DNA from: JANMCE01 sp031360915
GTDB lineage: Bacteria > Actinomycetota > Acidimicrobiia > Acidimicrobiales > Ilumatobacteraceae
DNA length: 64,000 nt
Reading direction: 5' to 3'
Assembly (NCBI GenBank): GCA_031360915.1
Contig: JANMCE010000123.1
Coordinates: 1 to 64,000 of the forward strand
In this document: one piece after another, positions 61,719-64,000 of the stretch
Numbering within the stretch: the stretch's first letter is position 1
How the letters are laid out: each line of letters begins with the position of its first letter
Notes under the pieces: model-generated
The model's input: the letters and a program-made list of their open reading frames with translations, nothing else
Told to the model about the DNA's origin: nothing
The model's database searches: none
Program-made: the position numbers and the translations under genes

Positions 61719-63959
61719 TCAGTTGGTAGCCAGTACGGGTTCGCGCGAAACGCTCAAAGCCGCATGGGTTCGCCACGGTGCCAGGGTGCGAATACGTAAG
61801 TCGGCGAGGTGGCAGATGTAGTTCATCGCCTCCATGAATCCGGCCTTACTGACGCCGGCTTCCCGTTTCGCGAAGTCGTAGGCGACCTCCTCGACCGCTA
61901 GGTAGGGGTGGCTTACGAGTAGTTCGACGAGAATCTTGAAGCCGAACGGGTTGAGCCGGGCGGTGTCCACAAGGTGCGGTGGCACCGTGAACAATCCTGA
62001 CATCGGATCAGAGACCCGCGTCAACTGGGTGGGAAAGATTGTGCGCGCCAGGCCGCACGCCGACCTCGACCCGAGACGACGAAGTCGGTTGAGGCCCTCG
62101 GCCGCGCCGTCGGGCGTACGGGTGCCGACGACAAACGCGTCGGGGTAATTCCGTGCGGTGGCCAGTAGCGCCGGAATGGCCTCCGGGGGGTGTTGCAGGT
62201 CTGCGTCCATCACTACGACCGTTCGCCCGTGAGCGGAACGGATACCTTCGACGACGGCGCCGCCGAGGCCACCGTGGCGATGGCCGACCGGTCGGTGCAT
62301 AAGCCGAACGGGTATGGCCGTCTCTGTCGCCATCATTTGAACGACGGCGGGGGTGGCGTCGTCGCTGTCATCAACAAAGAGAACCTCGCTAGTCACTCCG
62401 GCGAGCACGGGAAGTAGTCGGTTAAGAAGCGGACGTACGCATTCGGCCTCGTTACGCGTCGGGACAACGATCGTGACGTCAATCGGTGGAACTGCAGCCT
62501 GGACCGGGTTGGGGAGGTGTCGTCGGACACGGAACGTCAGCGGCAGCAGAGCGCAGCCGACGAGGACGAGCCCGATCGGTGACCCGAGGCGGATTAGCAC
62601 TACGCCCAGGTCGGGGCCGGCCGGTAAGACAGTGAAAAGCGCTATAACGGTGAATAGCGTGTGGCTATATCCGGCTCGACCAGCGGACGTGACCGCCCCG
62701 ATCACGAGCCCCGATGTCAGGTACCACGGCTGCACTGCTGGACCGAACAGAGCCAAAGTGAGCATCGCGGTCGTCAATGCGGCGAGGCCACGAGTTCGGC
62801 TCTGGGTGAGAAGCCAGCAGATCGAAACGGCCGCACCGGCTACACCTATCAGTCGCAGCACTCCGGCAATACCGGTCACGGTCGAATCGACGCCGACAAT
62901 CGAGGAGATCCAATGCATCGGAACGGCCAGAATCGTGGCGGGCGAAAGGTAACTCAGCACGCTCGGACTGCCCACCATGTTCCTCGCCCACGCCCACCCA
63001 TAGCCGGTCGCCATGCCGAGCAGATGCAGAGTCCCCAAACCAACCACTGCGGCCAACGACACATCGGTCTTTCGTCGCTGCACGCCACGCGGACCCACGA
63101 TCCCGAGATATCCGACGGCGACGAGCGCAGGAGCTTTCACGGCCGCAGCCAACCCGCACAACACCAGTGCCGCGAGCCAGCGTCGCCGCCCGGAGCCTTC
63201 AGCGACAGCGATGCCGCCGACGAGAAGTGCGACCATGAACGCGTCGTTGTGGGCTCCCGACACGAAATGGAGGAGAATCAACGGATTCGCAAGCGCCAGG
63301 ACCAGAACCTCGGCCGGCGATCGTCCCCTCCCGCGAGCGATCGCTACCAGTCCGATGCCGGTAGCAGCAACGCTGAGCATGGCGAGTAGCCGGAACGCAA
63401 GCGTTTTTGTCACGAGCTTGTTGCCAGAGTGGGCAACGGCAACCTTCGCGACGATCGTGAACAGCGGACCGTAGGGCGTCGCGCCCTTGTTCCAAATCGG
63501 GTCCACTGCAACGCCCGCCACGCCTCCCGGAGGGTCAATCGACGACACGTACGGGTTCACGTTCGTGTTCGCCACTTCACCGAGCGCGACGTAGCTATAC
63601 ACATCGCGACTGGCCAAAGGCGGCCCGATAACGAAGGGTAACGACCACAGCGCGCACACGATTACTGCGCCACGCAACGGAAACGAGCTGCTCCGAGCAC
63701 GAACTCGCAGGCGCAGCCAGGCGCGACAAAGTACGGCCAGTCCGGCGAAGAACAACGCGACCGCCGCGATGGCATTCCATCGGGGATGGAGCGGAAGAAA
63801 CGGTGCTGACCATGGCAGCGAACTGCCCTTCGTCGGCTTGTTACCAGCACCGGCCAGGCTGCCGCCGATCACTGCTGCGACCGAACCAACGAAACCCACT
63901 ATCAGTATTCGCCACGGCAACGCGCGGGATGGAGCTTCGGTCGATTCAGGCAGGAGCAT
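61719..63959 (-). CDS. MptB-like polyprenol-dependent mannosyltransferase fused to a GT2 mannose-polyprenol synthase domain
   Basis: 746 aa from the ATG at 63959; a TTG at 63980 is possible. Residues 1-495 are a multi-helix GT-C enzyme: early S-R-D-V-Y-S-Y-V-A-L-G-E with the acidic catalytic loop, then G-A-T-P-Y-G-P-L-F and S-G-A-H-N-D-A-F-M-V-A, as in the mycobacterial/corynebacterial alpha-1,6-mannosyltransferases MptA/MptB. Residues about 505-740 are a GT2 fold: V-T-I-V-V-P-T-R-N-E-A, V-L-F-V-D-D-S-D-D and V-V-M-D-A-D-L-Q-H-P-P-E, typical of dolichol/polyprenol-phosphate mannose synthase. The fusion could make its own Man-P-polyprenol donor and then use it for lipoglycan synthesis at the membrane. 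Confidence 0.85.
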   Translation of the reverse strand: MLLPESTEAPSRALPWRILIVGFVGSVAAVIGGSLAGAGNKPTKGSSLPWSAPFLPLHPRWNAIAAVALFFAGLAVLCRAWLRLRVRARSSSFPLRGAVIVCALWSLPFVIGPPLASRDVYSYVALGEVANTNVNPYVSSIDPPGGVAGVAVDPIWNKGATPYGPLFTIVAKVAVAHSGNKLVTKTLAFRLLAMLSVAATGIGLVAIARGRGRSPAEVLVLALANPLILLHFVSGAHNDAFMVALLVGGIAVAEGSGRRRWLAALVLCGLAAAVKAPALVAVGYLGIVGPRGVQRRKTDVSLAAVVGLGTLHLLGMATGYGWAWARNMVGSPSVLSYLSPATILAVPMHWISSIVGVDSTVTGIAGVLRLIGVAGAAVSICWLLTQSRTRGLAALTTAMLTLALFGPAVQPWYLTSGLVIGAVTSAGRAGYSHTLFTVIALFTVLPAGPDLGVVLIRLGSPIGLVLVGCALLPLTFRVRRHLPNPVQAAVPPIDVTIVVPTRNEAECVRPLLNRLLPVLAGVTSEVLFVDDSDDATPAVVQMMATETAIPVRLMHRPVGHRHGGLGGAVVEGIRSAHGRTVVVMDADLQHPPEAIPALLATARNYPDAFVVGTRTPDGAAEGLNRLRRLGSRSACGLARTIFPTQLTRVSDPMSGLFTVPPHLVDTARLNPFGFKILVELLVSHPYLAVEEVAYDFAKREAGVSKAGFMEAMNYICHLADLRIRTLAPWRTHAALSVSREPVLATN

Positions 63960-64000
63960 CGGTACAGTATCCCTAGCCAACCCTGAAGCGAACCTAAAGA

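Overview
The window is GC-rich DNA from an actinobacterium. Three things suggest the class Acidimicrobiia, which is an inference: a DUF222/HNH gene of the 13E12 type, relics of actinobacterial surface-protein repeats (ANGYFPAGSGYG..LVPARL), and many stress genes with Acidimicrobiia-like sequence. I saw no rRNA, tRNA or CRISPR array.

Layout. (1) 0.1-4.7 kb is an eroded accessory zone: an orphan secreted-type protein, the N-terminal stub of a membrane-anchored Mrr-type restriction enzyme, a small HTH gene coupled to a GIY-YIG protein, a DUF222/HNH gene, and remnants of a surface repeat protein and an aminoglycoside-phosphotransferase-like gene. (2) 4.8-32.4 kb is the most unusual part. It holds a cytosolic subtilisin (S8), a divergent TPR-CHAT protease, a sigma-70/ECF-like factor overlapping a small partner gene, a 142-aa beta-rich protein, and a translationally coupled operon of six genes. 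The operon includes a 3320-aa protein with a DUF6603-like core and a catalytically dead alpha/beta-hydrolase-like segment, three large unrecognised families, and an Asp-box beta-propeller. A motif TGTATY-N18-TCYNTR-like lies 66-76 nt upstream of four start codons of this cluster, which suggests a regulon of the local sigma factor. (3) 32.9-37.0 kb is a sulfur/persulfide module: an ArsR-rhodanese repressor and broken DsrE gene, divergent from an MBL-rhodanese, an MFS transporter and a rhodanese. (4) 37.0-39.4 kb has a MerR regulator divergent from an APH-fold kinase, plus a methyltransferase remnant and a winged-helix gene broken by one TAG. (5) 39.5-61.7 kb is a stress and ion-homeostasis island: universal stress proteins, a Ca/Mn-type P-ATPase, S2P protease, MBL/beta-CASP RNase, TerC, HtpX, NhaA, DUF389, baeRF and PGPGW proteins, and a PucR regulator. 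Many of its genes are frameshifted or truncated (antiporter pair, USP, CorA, PAS, PpsA, P1B ATPase). (6) 61.7-64 kb encodes an MptB-like mannosyltransferase fused to a GT2 polyprenol-phosphate-mannose synthase domain.

How the parts work together. In region 2 the sigma factor probably drives the protease genes and the large-protein operon. The two cytosolic proteases could process or police the large beta-rich proteins. No signal peptide is visible on any of them, so their place of action is unknown. Region 3 senses and detoxifies reactive sulfur. Region 5 looks like a duplicated and decaying dormancy/stress cassette: USP and PGPGW each occur twice, and the second copies carry in-frame deletions.
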